The notes below the pieces were generated by a model. That model worked only from the letters and a program-made list of their open reading frames with translations. It was not told the origin of the DNA and did no database searches. The translations under genes and the position numbers were made by a program. Shown in pieces: positions 52,389 to 60,216 of a stretch of 64,000 nt of DNA. Within the stretch, counting starts at the first letter, position 1. Every line of letters starts with the position of its first letter. This DNA is from Arthrobacter sp. ov118 (GTDB taxonomy: Bacteria; Actinomycetota; Actinomycetes; Actinomycetales; Micrococcaceae), in assembly GCF_900116495.1 (NCBI RefSeq), contig NZ_FPAY01000004.1, positions 124,001-188,000 of the forward strand, given 5' to 3'.

Positions 52389-52745
52389 ATGAAATGTCCC
52401 GTGGATTCTATAGACCTGATCATGAGTGAACGCAGCGGCGTGGAGATCGACTACTGCCCGAAATGCCGCGGAGTGTGGCTGGACCGGGGCGAGCTGGACA
52501 AGATCATTGACCGGGTTGCGGAGGCGACCGCCGCCGCCCCCGCAGCGCCGCTGCCCTCGCCCGGCCAGGTTCCGCCGCCGCTCTACAACCTTGACCCGCG
52601 CCGGGACGAGCGGCGGTATGACGAGGGCCGGTATGATGACCGCCGGGACCGCCGCGACCAGCCCCGATATGACCAGCCCCGGTATGATGACCGCCGCCGC
52701 CCCAAGAAGAAGGAGGGCTGGCTGGGGGACCTGTTCGACTTCTAG
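52389..52745 (+). CDS. Zinc-ribbon protein with R/D/Y-rich tail (TFIIB-type zinc finger)
   Basis: A 118-residue protein with an N-terminal zinc ribbon: CPVD near the start (C3) and YCPKCRGVWLDRGELDKI (C-x2-C), the pattern of the zf-TFIIB family of small bacterial proteins. Residues about 65-105 consist of repeated RRYDEGRYDDRRD-like units and end in KKKEGWLGDLFDF. The tail is probably disordered and highly charged. ATG 52389 lies within an inverted repeat (GGGACAT and ATGTCCC around GAA), and no clear ribosome site precedes it. Function unknown. Confidence 0.85.
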   Translation: MKCPVDSIDLIMSERSGVEIDYCPKCRGVWLDRGELDKIIDRVAEATAAAPAAPLPSPGQVPPPLYNLDPRRDERRYDEGRYDDRRDRRDQPRYDQPRYDDRRRPKKKEGWLGDLFDF

Positions 52746-52823
52746 CCGGCCCTGCCCGCGCCGGACGGCGGCACTGCCGCTGCCCGCCGTGCGTAGCCCG
52801 GCGGCGCCGAGTCCTGCCGGTGT

Positions 52824-53396
52824 TCAGTCATCGAGCAGTGCGATGAACTCCCTGGCCTGTTTCATGGAGATATCGGAGTGCCGGGTCAGGGCCGTCGCTG
52901 CAGCCTCGGTGTCGCCGCTCTTGGCGAGGGTGCGGATTCTTCCATAGATCTCATCGTTGAGCATGTTGCTGCTCACCTCGCGCGTGACGTCACCCTTGCT
53001 GGCGATCGCACGGTAGCGGTACGAGAATCGCTGTGGCACGTCGTCCTCGTCCGGCGCCGCTTCCGGGGCCGCCTCCGGGGCGCGGAACGGCTGGGGATGG
53101 GCGGCGAGTGCCGTGACGGCGTCGCGGGAGGCCCGCAGGCCCTCTCCCGTGGCCTCGAGATAGACCTTGATGGCCGCCATGGCCTGTCCCTGTGCGATCA
53201 GCGCGTACAGCCGCCGGTGCTGCTCCTCGCTGAGCTTTCCCGCCGCCGCACGCGCCAGCTCTGCGGAGTCGGGGGCGGGCTGCGGCGCCGCCTCCGACCG
53301 GGCCCGCTGGCTCCGGCGGCTCCAAGCCCGGATCGCCAGCAGCACGCCGGCGGCCACGAGCACCAAGATCAGTACGGGAGTGAGCAGGGAGTCCAT
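52824..53396 (-). CDS. Membrane-anchored protein with L7/L12 C-domain-like modules
   Basis: A 190-residue protein with one N-terminal helix (about 5-24). Residues about 55-92 (SEEQHRRLYALIAQGQAMAAIKVYLEATGEGLRASRDAV in parts) resemble the C-terminal fold of ribosomal protein L7/L12, with its K-V/I-x5-TG-x-GL-x-A-K/R pattern. A second copy (RIRTLAKSGDTEAAATALTRHSDISMKQAREFIALL) occupies the end. An A/P/E-rich linker separates them. It directly follows the related gene (3 bp gap). Function unknown. Confidence 0.6.
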   Translation of the reverse strand: MDSLLTPVLILVLVAAGVLLAIRAWSRRSQRARSEAAPQPAPDSAELARAAAGKLSEEQHRRLYALIAQGQAMAAIKVYLEATGEGLRASRDAVTALAAHPQPFRAPEAAPEAAPDEDDVPQRFSYRYRAIASKGDVTREVSSNMLNDEIYGRIRTLAKSGDTEAAATALTRHSDISMKQAREFIALLDD

Positions 53397-53399
53397 GGG

Positions 53400-53864
53400 C
53401 TAGAGCCGTTCTACGTAATTCTTGGCGGTCTGGTGGTCCGAGTGGGTCGAGTGCCGCAGCAACCGGGCGGCCTTGGTCTTGTGGCCGCTACGGGCCAGCG
53501 ACTGCAGTTCCAGGAAGAGCTGCGGACTGAGGTGTCCGGTGGCAAGCAGGTCGTCCGCGTGGCGGCCCCCTGCGGGGACTGAGGCGTTTCGGACCAGCTG
53601 CGCGGCGGTCCGTGCATGGTCCTCCTGTTGCGACTGCTGCTGGGAGTTCTGGCTGGGGTGAATGGACGCTTCGATGCGGGCTCGAGCGGCGACGGCAGAC
53701 TGGACCTGTGCCGCATAGTGGGCCTGGGACTTAACCGCGAGCTCCCGCTGGTAGCGCTCGGCGTCGGAGACGCCGAAATTCCGGGGCTTCAGGGCTGTGG
53801 CGCCCGCCCAAAGCACCGCCGCCAGAATAAGGGCAGGCAACATGACTAGCAGTACATCGCCCAT
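53400..53864 (-). CDS. Membrane-anchored protein, paralogue of the downstream gene
   Basis: A 154-residue protein with an N-terminal membrane helix (about 3-25), a glutamine/alanine-rich middle that may form a coiled coil, and a C-terminal module (LQSLARSGHKTKAARLLRHSTHSDHQTAKNYVERL in parts) similar to the end of the next gene product. The two genes are 3 bp apart and probably form an operon. No function known. Confidence 0.6.
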   Translation of the reverse strand: MGDVLLVMLPALILAAVLWAGATALKPRNFGVSDAERYQRELAVKSQAHYAAQVQSAVAARARIEASIHPSQNSQQQSQQEDHARTAAQLVRNASVPAGGRHADDLLATGHLSPQLFLELQSLARSGHKTKAARLLRHSTHSDHQTAKNYVERL

Positions 53865-54550
53865 GATTAGAGCTTATGCCAGATTGCGATTGTCCACAGC
53901 ATGTTCTGCAGCCCGAGTACAGCACGCCGGGGCTCGCGTCAAAGCGGGCCCGCGGCCGTGAGTCCGGTCACAAAAGTCGCCGATTGGGCGGCAAATGTGG
54001 CTTCCTGTGCTGCGGCATATCCCCAGCCCAAGCTGCAGGCTGTGGATGAAGCTTCGCGAAAAATTGTTTTGTGTCCACAACACGAATTCAATGTTTCCGC
54101 AGGTCAAGCGGAGGTTTCGGGATTAAATTTCTTTCTATCCACAGGCCTACCCACAGACTGTGCACAAGCAGCGGCCAGTAGTGCACAGCTTATCCACAGG
54201 CTGGCCCGCCTTCCGGGTTGGTGCCTGCCCCAACGGCAGATAACGTTGCAGGAGATTCGGGCCAGGAAGGCAGAAACGGGCGCTGTATGGATGTCACGCC
54301 GAGGCGTTCGGAGCCCGATTTGGGCGAGGTGCGGCCGTGCTGCTATTGATGCCAGCGCCACCGATAGCGGACCTGAGTGCTGGCGGTGTTGGTCACTGCG
54401 ATATGCGGCGCCGGCATGAACTGTCGGAGCTGACTGATACGAATGGAGCGGCCGGCTGAGCCGGCTCTTGTCACTGGGTCTGAAGGCACAGGGCTTACGC
54501 GCCGGGGTGAACGGAATGTTCGCCGCGGCACACAATGGAGGACGGCAGTT
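53865..54550. promoter_or_regulatory. dnaB upstream region with DnaA boxes
   Basis: A 686 bp gap without a gene. DnaA-box-like sites: TTGTCCACA (53890-53898), TGTGGATGA (54041-54049), GTGTCCACA (54071-54079), CTATCCACA (54135-54143) and the perfect TTATCCACA (54190-54198). They fall in the left half; the right half nearer dnaB shows no clear motif except the ribosome site. DnaA probably controls dnaB expression here, or the sites titrate DnaA. Confidence 0.7.
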
Positions 54551-55930
54551 TTGTCAGTTACGCATCTGGACTCGGTCGAGGGCACGCGGGGAGCCGAGGG
54601 CAGCCGCAAGCCCCCCCAGGACATCCCGGCGGAGCAGTCCGTGCTCGGTGGCATGATGCTGTCCAAGGACGCCATCGCCGACGTCGTCGAGATCCTGCGC
54701 GGCCAGGACTTCTACCGTCCGGCACACGAGACCATCTACGAGGCCATCATTGACCTCTACGGCCGTGGTGAACCCGCGGACGCCGTGACGGTCTCGGATG
54801 AGCTGACCAAGCGCGGTGAAATCAACAGGATCGGCGGCCCCGCCTACCTGCACGAACTCATCCAGACCGTCCCCACGGCCGCCAACGCTGGATACTACGC
54901 CGAAATCGTGGCCGAACGCGCCGTGCTGCGCCGCCTTGTCAATGCCGGCACCAAGATCGTCCAGCTTGGCTACGGGCAGGACGGCGAGGTGGAAGACCTC
55001 GTCAACCAGGCGCAGGCCGAGGTCTATGCCGTCGCCGAACGACGCACCGCCGAGGATTATGTGGTCCTCAAGGACGTCATGGAGTCCACGGTGGACGAGA
55101 TCGAGGCCTCGGGACACCGCGGCGAGGGCATGGTCGGCGTCCCCACGGGCTTCTATGAACTTGATGAGCTGACGCACGGACTGCACCCCGGCCAAATGAT
55201 CGTCATCGCCGCCCGCCCGGCCGTGGGTAAGTCCACGTTCGCGCTGGACTTCGCCCGCTCGGCCGCCATCAAGAACAACCTCGCCACGGTCATGTTTTCC
55301 CTTGAAATGGGCCGCAACGAGATCGCCATGCGCCTGCTGTCCGCCGAGGCCACGATCGGTCTTCAGGACCTTCGCAAGGGCACGATCAAGGACGAGCAGT
55401 GGTCCAAAATCGCCACCACCATGGGCCGCATGAATGATGCCCCGCTGTTCATTGATGACAGCCCCAACATGTCGCTCATGGAAATCCGCGCCAAGTGCCG
55501 CCGCCTGAAGCAGCAGCATGACCTCAAGCTGGTGATCCTGGACTACCTGCAGCTCATGAGCTCGGGCAAAAAGGTGGAGTCGCGCCAGCAGGAAGTTTCC
55601 GAGTTCTCCCGTGCGCTGAAGCTGCTGGCCAAGGAGCTCCAGGTGCCCGTTATCGCGCTGTCGCAGCTGAACCGTGGCTCGGAGCAACGCCAGGACAAGC
55701 GGCCCATGGTCTCGGACCTGCGTGAATCCGGTTCCATCGAGCAGGACGCCGACATGGTGATCCTGCTGCACCGTGAAGACGTCTATGACAAAGAGTCCCC
55801 GCGCGCCGGCGAGGCGGACATCCTCATCGCCAAGCACCGTAACGGCCCCACGAAGGACATTGTTGTGGCCTTCCAGGGCCACTACTCGCGGTTTGCCAAC
55901 ATGGCGGCCGATGCCGGCGGCGGCTTCTAG
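54551..55930 (+). CDS. dnaB: Replicative DNA helicase DnaB
   Basis: The hexameric helicase that unwinds the replication fork. The 459-residue protein has the N-terminal domain (PQDIPAEQSVLGGMMLSKDAI), linker helix and the RecA-type ATPase domain with Walker A ARPAVGKSTFALD, then VILDYLQLM (Walker B) and LSQLNRGSEQRQDKRP. A TTG at 54551 (LSVTHLDS) with GGAGGA 8 bases upstream is preferred; the frame is open from ATG 54443, which would add 36 residues without similarity. No intein is seen in the ATPase region. Confidence 0.95.
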   Translation: MSVTHLDSVEGTRGAEGSRKPPQDIPAEQSVLGGMMLSKDAIADVVEILRGQDFYRPAHETIYEAIIDLYGRGEPADAVTVSDELTKRGEINRIGGPAYLHELIQTVPTAANAGYYAEIVAERAVLRRLVNAGTKIVQLGYGQDGEVEDLVNQAQAEVYAVAERRTAEDYVVLKDVMESTVDEIEASGHRGEGMVGVPTGFYELDELTHGLHPGQMIVIAARPAVGKSTFALDFARSAAIKNNLATVMFSLEMGRNEIAMRLLSAEATIGLQDLRKGTIKDEQWSKIATTMGRMNDAPLFIDDSPNMSLMEIRAKCRRLKQQHDLKLVILDYLQLMSSGKKVESRQQEVSEFSRALKLLAKELQVPVIALSQLNRGSEQRQDKRPMVSDLRESGSIEQDADMVILLHREDVYDKESPRAGEADILIAKHRNGPTKDIVVAFQGHYSRFANMAADAGGGF

Positions 55931-55941
55931 CCCGGTTGCGC

Positions 55942-56916
55942 TCAGCCGTTGCCCGCCGCGAGCAGGTGGTTCGGCAGCCGGTTCCCCGGGGCCCGGCCGC
56001 GGATTTCCAGCAGTTCCCGGGCGTGGGCGTGCAGCCTCTTGTCCTCCGCGGAGACCGGTACCCATTGCGGGATCGGGACCGAGGTGCCGGTCTCATCGCG
56101 CGCCACCATGACGGTCAGGCAGTAGGTGGTGAGGTTCAGCTCGCGCCCCTTGGGGTCGCCCGAACGGACATGGACGGCGATGTGCATGCCCTTAGTGCCC
56201 GTGTAGACCAGGCGCGCCTCTACCTCCACCACGTCGCCGATCAGCAGCGGCCGGTAGAACCGCACGCCGCCGGAGAACACGGCCACGGTGTCCTTGCCGC
56301 AGTACCGGGAGGCGCAGACGTAGGCGGCCTCGTCGATCCACTTCATGACGATGCCGCCGTGGACCTTGCCGCCCCAGTTCACGTCCGTGGGCGCCGCCAT
56401 GAACCGCAGCACCACCCGCTCGGCCGTGCCGGCATCGGTATATTCCTGTCCGCTCATGGCTTGGACGATGGCTTCGCGGACCTTGATCCGGGCCAGCGCA
56501 TCGTCCCGCTGTTCGATTTCCGCCGGCGTCCCCGGTTCAAACCCCGGAACGGCGATGGGCTTGCCGTCCGCGCCCACGGCCACGAAGATCACGATGCACT
56601 GGCTGCGCATGGTGGCCGGTCCACCCCTTGGATCGGACGAGGACACCACGGTGCGGATATGCATCGATGACCGCCCGGTGTAAACGATGGTGGCTTTGAC
56701 CTCCACCATGTCGCCGCTGTTGACCGGATCCGCGAAGTGGATGTTCCCCACATAGGCTGTCACGCAGTAGGACTTTGCCCAGCCGACGGCGGCGGCGTAG
56801 GCGGCCTTGTCCACCCACTCCAGCACGGTGCCGGCGTCGACCGAGCCGCTGTGGCCCACGTCGGTGGGCGCCGCCAGGAAGCGCAGGGTCACGGCATTGG
56901 GCGCGTTCTCGCTCAT
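55942..56916 (-). CDS. Double-hotdog acyl-CoA thioesterase
   Basis: A 324-residue protein with two hotdog domains of the ACOT/BFIT type. The second (residues about 170-290) has the intact motif DVNWGGKVHGGIVMKWIDEAAY. The first (about 10-135) has DVGHSGSVDAGTVLEWVDKAAY, lacking the Asn and His of the second but keeping the aspartate. Such enzymes hydrolyse acyl-CoA thioesters. ATG 56916 is the start. It converges with dnaB with an 11 bp gap. Confidence 0.9.
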   Translation of the reverse strand: MSENAPNAVTLRFLAAPTDVGHSGSVDAGTVLEWVDKAAYAAAVGWAKSYCVTAYVGNIHFADPVNSGDMVEVKATIVYTGRSSMHIRTVVSSSDPRGGPATMRSQCIVIFVAVGADGKPIAVPGFEPGTPAEIEQRDDALARIKVREAIVQAMSGQEYTDAGTAERVVLRFMAAPTDVNWGGKVHGGIVMKWIDEAAYVCASRYCGKDTVAVFSGGVRFYRPLLIGDVVEVEARLVYTGTKGMHIAVHVRSGDPKGRELNLTTYCLTVMVARDETGTSVPIPQWVPVSAEDKRLHAHARELLEIRGRAPGNRLPNHLLAAGNG

Positions 56917-57092
56917 GCTGGAAGTTTACTGAACGGCCCGGCCGGGGCCGGGGTCCGGCGACACAATCGCTGTCCGGGACGCCATAACCCGGCGGGCCAT
57001 AAGTGCTGGCGCACGACGGCGGGCGGCCACCGCTTGGTGACCGCCCGCCAGGGAGCGCCCGCAAAGGAGCGCCGCACGATTCGGGTGCTGTC

Positions 57093-57527
57093 CTAGGCGA
57101 GGACGCGCAGTTTCGAGCCGCTGCGGCCAAAGAGTGCCTTGTCCACGGAGACGCTGCCTGCCCCGACGAGCGCCACGGCCAGGGCTGCGGCCGCCAGGAT
57201 CAGGACCAGCTCATAGCCGCCGGTTGCCACAAAGACACCAGCAGAGGCGTGCACCAGGAACAGGGCGCCGAGCATGTCCAAGGCCAGGAGGGCAGCGAAC
57301 ACGCGGGTGAGCACGCCCAGGATCAATGCGACGCCGCCGACGAGTTCGAGGGTGGCGACGATCGGGGCCACCGCCTGGGCCGCGGGGACGCCCATCTGTG
57401 TGAAGGCCGCCTGGGTGCCGGCAATGGTGAATTCGTTGAACTTCTGCCAGCCGTGGGCTGCGAACAGGAAGCCTGCAATGACGCGCAGGATGGTCCGGGC
57501 GGAGGTGGTCAGTGCGGGCTGGTTCAT
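57093..57527 (-). CDS. DoxX family membrane protein
   Basis: A 144-residue protein with four membrane helices and the DoxX signature RVIAGFLFAAHGWQKF, then LELVGGVALILGVLTRVFA. Family members are linked to quinone or thiol-redox processes but the role is poorly known. ATG 57527 follows GAAAGGG; the longer frame to 57626 runs into the operator region. Upstream inverted repeats suggest control by a MarR- or similar-type regulator. Confidence 0.87.
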   Translation of the reverse strand: MNQPALTTSARTILRVIAGFLFAAHGWQKFNEFTIAGTQAAFTQMGVPAAQAVAPIVATLELVGGVALILGVLTRVFAALLALDMLGALFLVHASAGVFVATGGYELVLILAAAALAVALVGAGSVSVDKALFGRSGSKLRVLA

Positions 57528-57579
57528 GAGTTGCCCTTTCGGGGTAGGGGCGCTCGGCGGTGCCACCAAAACGTGAAAA

Positions 57580-57619
57580 GTTGTATCTTCAACTACTACT
57601 GTGGACGCTTTTAGTTGAA
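57580..57619. promoter_or_regulatory. Inverted repeats upstream of doxX, candidate operator
   Basis: AGTTG (57580-57584), TTCAACTA (57588-57595) and TAGTTGAA (57612-57619) form nested inverted repeats (AGTTG-N5-CAACT, and TTCAACTA with TAGTTGAA 16 bases apart). The AGTTG/CAACT core occurs in several actinobacterial MarR operators. It lies 53 bp before the doxX start on the minus strand and 52 bp before the MATE gene on the other, so both could be controlled. Confidence 0.55.
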
Positions 57620-57670
57620 ATGTCAATCAATGACGCGGGTGGACGTGGAAGCGCCCGTTAGGGTTAATCC

Positions 57671-59026
57671 GTGCCTGCCTCCCCTCCGCTGCCAAAGACC
57701 CTGCCGCCGTCCTCAGGTCACCGGCGGGAAATCCTCCGCCTCGCCGTACCGGCCTTTGGTGCCCTGATTGCCGAGCCGCTGTTCCTGCTCGCCGATTCTG
57801 CAATCGTGGGTCACCTCGGAGTGGCCGAGCTGGCCGGCGTCGGGCTGGCGTCGGCGGTGCTCCACACGGCGGTGGGACTCATGGTGTTCCTCGCATATTC
57901 CACGACGCCGGCGGTGGCGCGGGCCATCGGCAACGGCCAGCTCGCCAAAGCCCTCGCCGCCGGGCGTGACGGCATCTGGCTGGCGCTCCTGCTCGGAATC
58001 GTCCTGGCGGTCGCCGGATTCCTGGCCGCCGGGCCCCTTTTGGACCTGATGGGCGCCCGCGGCGAGGTGCACGCGTTTGCCGTTGACTACCTACGGTGGT
58101 CCATGCCCGGTCTGGTGGCGATGCTGCTCATCTTCGCCGGCACCGGAGTGCTCCGGGGGCTCCAGGACACGCGCACGCCCCTGGTTGTGGCGGCGGCGGG
58201 CTTCACGCTGAATATCGTGCTGAACCTGGTCCTCGTCTACGGTCTGGGCTGGTCGGTGGCCGGCTCGGCCGCGGGTACGAGCATCGCGCAATGGGCAATG
58301 GCCGCGGTCTACGTGCTCATCGTCTGGCGCAACGCCCGCCGTCATGGCGTGTCCCTGCTGCCGGACTGGCGCGGCATCCGGGCCCTGACCCGGGTGGGAT
58401 CGTGGCTGATGCTGCGCACGCTGAGCCTGCGCATTGCGATTCTTGCCACGGTAATGGTGGTCACGGCCCAGGGTCCGGTCAATCTTGCCGCGCACCAGCT
58501 GGCCATGACCATCTTCACGTTCTTCGCCTTCGCCCTGGATGCCCTCGCGATCGCGGCGCAGGCCCTGATTGGCAAGGAGCTCGGGGCGGCCCGGCCGGAG
58601 ACGGCGCGGGCGCTGACGGGCACCATGACTCGGTGGGGACTCGGCTTTGGCGCCCTGACCGGGGCGGTGCTCGCCGCGGCGGCGCCCTGGGCCGGCGCTC
58701 TGTTCACCTCCGACGCCGACGTCCGCGCGGCGCTCACGCTCGCGCTGTGGGTGCTCGCCGCCGGGCAGCCGATCGCCGGATACGTTTTCGTCCTCGACGG
58801 CGTCCTCATCGGCGCCGGCGACGCCCGCTATCTGGCGATCGCCGGCGTCGTCAATCTGGCCGTCTACGTGCCGCTGCTGCTGGCTGTGTCCTGGTCCGGG
58901 GTTGCGGGCGGCGAAGGGCTGCTCTGGCTCTGGGCAGCCTTCTCGCTGGGCTACATGGCTGCCCGGGCGCTGACGCTGGGCCTCAGGGCACGGACAGACC
59001 GGTGGATGGTCCTCGGGGTGCTGTGA
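57671..59026 (+). CDS. MATE family efflux transporter (DinF type)
   Basis: A 451-residue transporter with twelve hydrophobic helices. The first segment RLAVPAFGALIAEPLFLLADSAIVGHLGVAELAGVGLASAV is typical of DinF-like MATE proteins, as is GVLRGLQDTRTPL. These export drugs or other compounds in exchange for Na+ or H+. GTG 57671 is the start. It is divergent from doxX across an operator-like repeat region. Confidence 0.92.
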   Translation: MPASPPLPKTLPPSSGHRREILRLAVPAFGALIAEPLFLLADSAIVGHLGVAELAGVGLASAVLHTAVGLMVFLAYSTTPAVARAIGNGQLAKALAAGRDGIWLALLLGIVLAVAGFLAAGPLLDLMGARGEVHAFAVDYLRWSMPGLVAMLLIFAGTGVLRGLQDTRTPLVVAAAGFTLNIVLNLVLVYGLGWSVAGSAAGTSIAQWAMAAVYVLIVWRNARRHGVSLLPDWRGIRALTRVGSWLMLRTLSLRIAILATVMVVTAQGPVNLAAHQLAMTIFTFFAFALDALAIAAQALIGKELGAARPETARALTGTMTRWGLGFGALTGAVLAAAAPWAGALFTSDADVRAALTLALWVLAAGQPIAGYVFVLDGVLIGAGDARYLAIAGVVNLAVYVPLLLAVSWSGVAGGEGLLWLWAAFSLGYMAARALTLGLRARTDRWMVLGVL

Positions 59027-59094
59027 GCCCGACCCCTGCCGGCACACGTCCCGGACAGACATGCACGGCGGCGGCTTCGCACTAAACTGGTCGG

Positions 59095-59682
59095 GTGACT
59101 CTCCCCGCAGCGCCTGACTCGACCCCTGCCCTCCGCGCCGCCACCGATCTTTGGAAGCCCGTGCTGGTCAGGGCCGGCGTTGCGCTCGTTTTCGGCGCAG
59201 TGACGGTGTTCTGGGCCGCGCCGTCCGAGGCCGGCATGGGCTGGGCCGGGGGGCTCTACCTCCTGGCCACCGGGGTGATACTGATTTGGACCGTGACGAA
59301 GTCCGGATACCGGCCGCAGGAACGTGCCGGCAGGATCCTCTCCGCCGGCGCGGCCGCCCTTGCCGGAGCCGGCGCCGCCGTTGCCCTGATCCCCAGCCCC
59401 CTCGTCTTCGGAGCCATCGCGGCCGTGGGCCTCGGCGTCGCCGGTGCCGCGGAGCTGTTCGCGGGCATCCTGGCCCGCGGCCGCTCCGTCCTGGCCCGGG
59501 ACTGGATCGCCTCCGGCGTGATCGGACTGGGCACGGCGGTCGCGCTGCCGTTCTTCATTGGCCTCGGTCCGCACGCACTCCTCGGCGTTGCCGGCGGCGG
59601 TGCCATCATCAGCGGCGTCCTGTGGATGCTGTCCGGGCTGACCCTGCGGCACGATGCTCGGGGCGATTCCGCGAGGCCGTAA
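59095..59682 (+). CDS. DUF308-like membrane protein
   Basis: A 195-residue integral membrane protein with about six hydrophobic helices, mostly A/G/V-rich, and the pattern KPVLVRAGVALVFGAVTVFWAAPS, similar to DUF308 (HdeD-like) proteins. The function is unknown. GTG 59095 is the start; upstream a 68 bp gap follows the MATE stop. Confidence 0.6.
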   Translation: MTLPAAPDSTPALRAATDLWKPVLVRAGVALVFGAVTVFWAAPSEAGMGWAGGLYLLATGVILIWTVTKSGYRPQERAGRILSAGAAALAGAGAAVALIPSPLVFGAIAAVGLGVAGAAELFAGILARGRSVLARDWIASGVIGLGTAVALPFFIGLGPHALLGVAGGGAIISGVLWMLSGLTLRHDARGDSARP

Positions 59683-59696
59683 ACTAGTACCGACAG

Positions 59697-59715
59697 GTTC
59701 TACCCGGCGTAGAAC
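59697..59715. promoter_or_regulatory. Perfect inverted repeat between two membrane protein genes
   Basis: GTTCTAC, 5 bases CCGGC, GTAGAAC: a 19-bp symmetric element about 57 bp upstream of the next start and 15 bp after the previous stop. There is no U-tract, so an operator is more likely than a terminator. Confidence 0.4.
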
Positions 59716-59771
59716 AATTGCGGTAAAGAGACAGCCGCGCTTTTGCGCACAGGCTGCAGGAGGAATACACC

Positions 59772-60131
59772 TTGGCACAGCAGAAACCCGGAGCGCCCCG
59801 CAGCCTGCGGACGTCGGTCAAGGGACCGCTCATGTTCTCCGCGTTCTGGGCCGTGGTGGTTTTCGTCGGCGTCCTGATCTTCGCCTCGGGCGGCAGCGCC
59901 CGCTCGCCCCGCTTCGATCTGGCCTTCACCGGTGCCGGGATCGCCTTCATCGTGATTCTCGTGGTGGCGGCCATGCTCTCGATGAGCTACAAGGAGAACG
60001 CGGAGCACCTGGGGAAGGGCTCCGGTGTCAACCTCAGTTCCAAGCGAAGCTCCGGCCACGGCGGCCCGTCTGCCCCCGGGCCCGACGCTGCCGGCCACGC
60101 CGATTCCGGCGACAACGGGCCCACCGCCTAA
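59772..60131 (+). CDS. Small two-helix membrane protein
   Basis: A 119-residue protein with two membrane helices (about 20-39 and 50-70) and a disordered C-terminal tail of about 40 residues rich in G, S, P and H. TTG 59772 is supported by AGGAGG nine bases upstream. No family is recognised with certainty; the general pattern resembles small actinobacterial membrane proteins of unknown function. It ends before a GC-rich hairpin. Confidence 0.6.
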   Translation: MAQQKPGAPRSLRTSVKGPLMFSAFWAVVVFVGVLIFASGGSARSPRFDLAFTGAGIAFIVILVVAAMLSMSYKENAEHLGKGSGVNLSSKRSSGHGGPSAPGPDAAGHADSGDNGPTA

Positions 60132-60169
60132 GAGCGGGGCCTCATCCGGAGCCCTACCACTAAGACGTA

Positions 60170-60196
60170 CGGCCGGCCGGCGTGAGCGGCCGGCCG
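60170..60196. terminator. Bidirectional GC-rich hairpin between convergent genes
   Basis: Nine-base arms CGGCCGGCC and GGCCGGCCG with a 9-base loop, midway between two convergent genes. There is no T-run on either side, so efficiency is uncertain. Confidence 0.4.
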
Positions 60197-60216
60197 CTGT
60201 CGTCAGGATGCCGGCG

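Noticed and set aside
54443..54550. ATG-initiated extension of dnaB by 36 residues
   Set aside because: The added residues lack similarity to DnaB, while TTG 54551 has a Shine-Dalgarno GGAGGA at the right distance.
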